The notes below the pieces were generated by a model. It saw only the letters and a program-made list of their open reading frames with translations, did no database searches and was not told the origin of the DNA. Source: Pseudomonadota bacterium (GTDB lineage Bacteria > Pseudomonadota > Gammaproteobacteria > Enterobacterales > Enterobacteriaceae). Taken from it: a DNA stretch of 6,079 nt. The stretch is taken from NCBI GenBank assembly GCA_023425455.1, contig JAFACP010000138.1, positions 1 through 6,079 of the forward strand, written 5' to 3'. The position numbers were made by a program, and so were the translations under genes. This document shows, piece after piece, positions 6,025 to 6,079 of this stretch (positions are counted from its first letter, which is position 1; each line of letters opens with the position of its first letter).

Positions 6025-6079
6025 TGCACTGTCGAAATGGCCATCCATCGCACCGCGGATGGCCTCTGCCAGCTGCTCA
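5998..6079 (-). CDS. oxyR: Peroxide-sensing LysR-type regulator OxyR, 3' end only (partial)
   Basis: On the minus strand an open frame runs from the window edge (first full codon at 6078) to TAA at 6000-5998. It encodes 26 residues beginning EQLAEAIRG and ending [17 protein letters not shown]. This matches the C-terminus of E. coli OxyR, which as I recall ends GHFDKVLKQAV. Convergent oxyR is also the expected neighbour of sthA. OxyR activates the hydrogen peroxide stress regulon through a reversible disulfide; none of its sensing or DNA-binding region is in the window. The three extra residues QTV carry the stop codon into sthA, giving a 27-bp tail-to-tail overlap. Confidence 0.9.
   Translation of the reverse strand, partial: EQLAEAIRGAMDGHFDSALKQAVQTV
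6039..6064. repeat. 8-bp inverted repeat inside the oxyR 3' end, downstream of sthA
   Basis: GGCCATCC (6039-6046) and GGATGGCC (6057-6064) are perfect reverse complements with a 10-nt loop, starting 15 nt after the sthA stop codon. It could form a stable hairpin at the 3' end of sthA mRNA. No U-run follows, so an intrinsic terminator is not supported. It lies in oxyR codons (roughly [10 protein letters not shown]), so the symmetry may be a by-product of the protein sequence. Confidence 0.4.

Noticed and set aside
1..6079. A novel defence, mobile or biosynthetic system
   Set aside because: All coding space is taken by recognised conserved core genes in the E. coli order. No transposase, integrase, direct-repeat array, tRNA or atypical insertion is visible.

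Overview
This window is ordinary, vertically inherited enterobacterial chromosome. The gene order is murI – btuB – trmA – yijD – fabR – sthA – oxyR, with the orientations known from Escherichia coli K-12, and every protein is recognisable as its E. coli counterpart. TrmA, YijD, FabR and SthA look nearly identical to E. coli as I remember those sequences. BtuB is clearly more divergent. This suggests a non-Escherichia member of the Enterobacteriaceae (an Enterobacter/Citrobacter/Klebsiella-like relative), but I cannot name a genus from sequence alone. A REP-type palindrome with typical enterobacterial sequence supports the family assignment.

Layout. Bases 1-118 hold the 5' end of murI (minus strand), overlapping the 3' end of btuB (63-1910, minus). 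Bases 1911-2267 are the divergent btuB/trmA control region. It contains a cobalamin riboswitch leader for btuB with a hairpin that hides the ribosome binding site. It also contains two back-to-back promoters whose -35 boxes lie in the two arms of a perfect 10-bp inverted repeat. trmA (2268-3368, plus) converges on yijD (3420-3779, minus), with one REP element between them. yijD sits 9 nt behind fabR (3789-4424, minus) and is probably cotranscribed with it. The fabR/sthA divergent region (4425-4623) carries an extended -10 promoter for fabR, a weaker candidate for sthA and a short dyad. sthA (4624-6024, plus) runs into the 3' end of oxyR (5998-6079, minus, partial), and the two coding regions overlap tail to tail by 27 bp.

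Functions. The genes are housekeeping and not one pathway: vitamin B12 uptake (btuB), D-glutamate supply for peptidoglycan (murI), tRNA m5U54 methylation (trmA), unsaturated fatty acid repression (fabR), a small inner-membrane protein of unknown role (yijD), NADPH/NADH balancing (sthA) and the peroxide regulator (oxyR). I found no mobile element, CRISPR array, tRNA/rRNA gene, phage remnant or defence system, and no previously undescribed system. The points most worth a second look are the symmetric btuB/trmA promoter region with MetJ-box-like sequence, the two overlapping gene pairs, the divergent BtuB loops, and a small hairpin over the sthA ribosome binding site.
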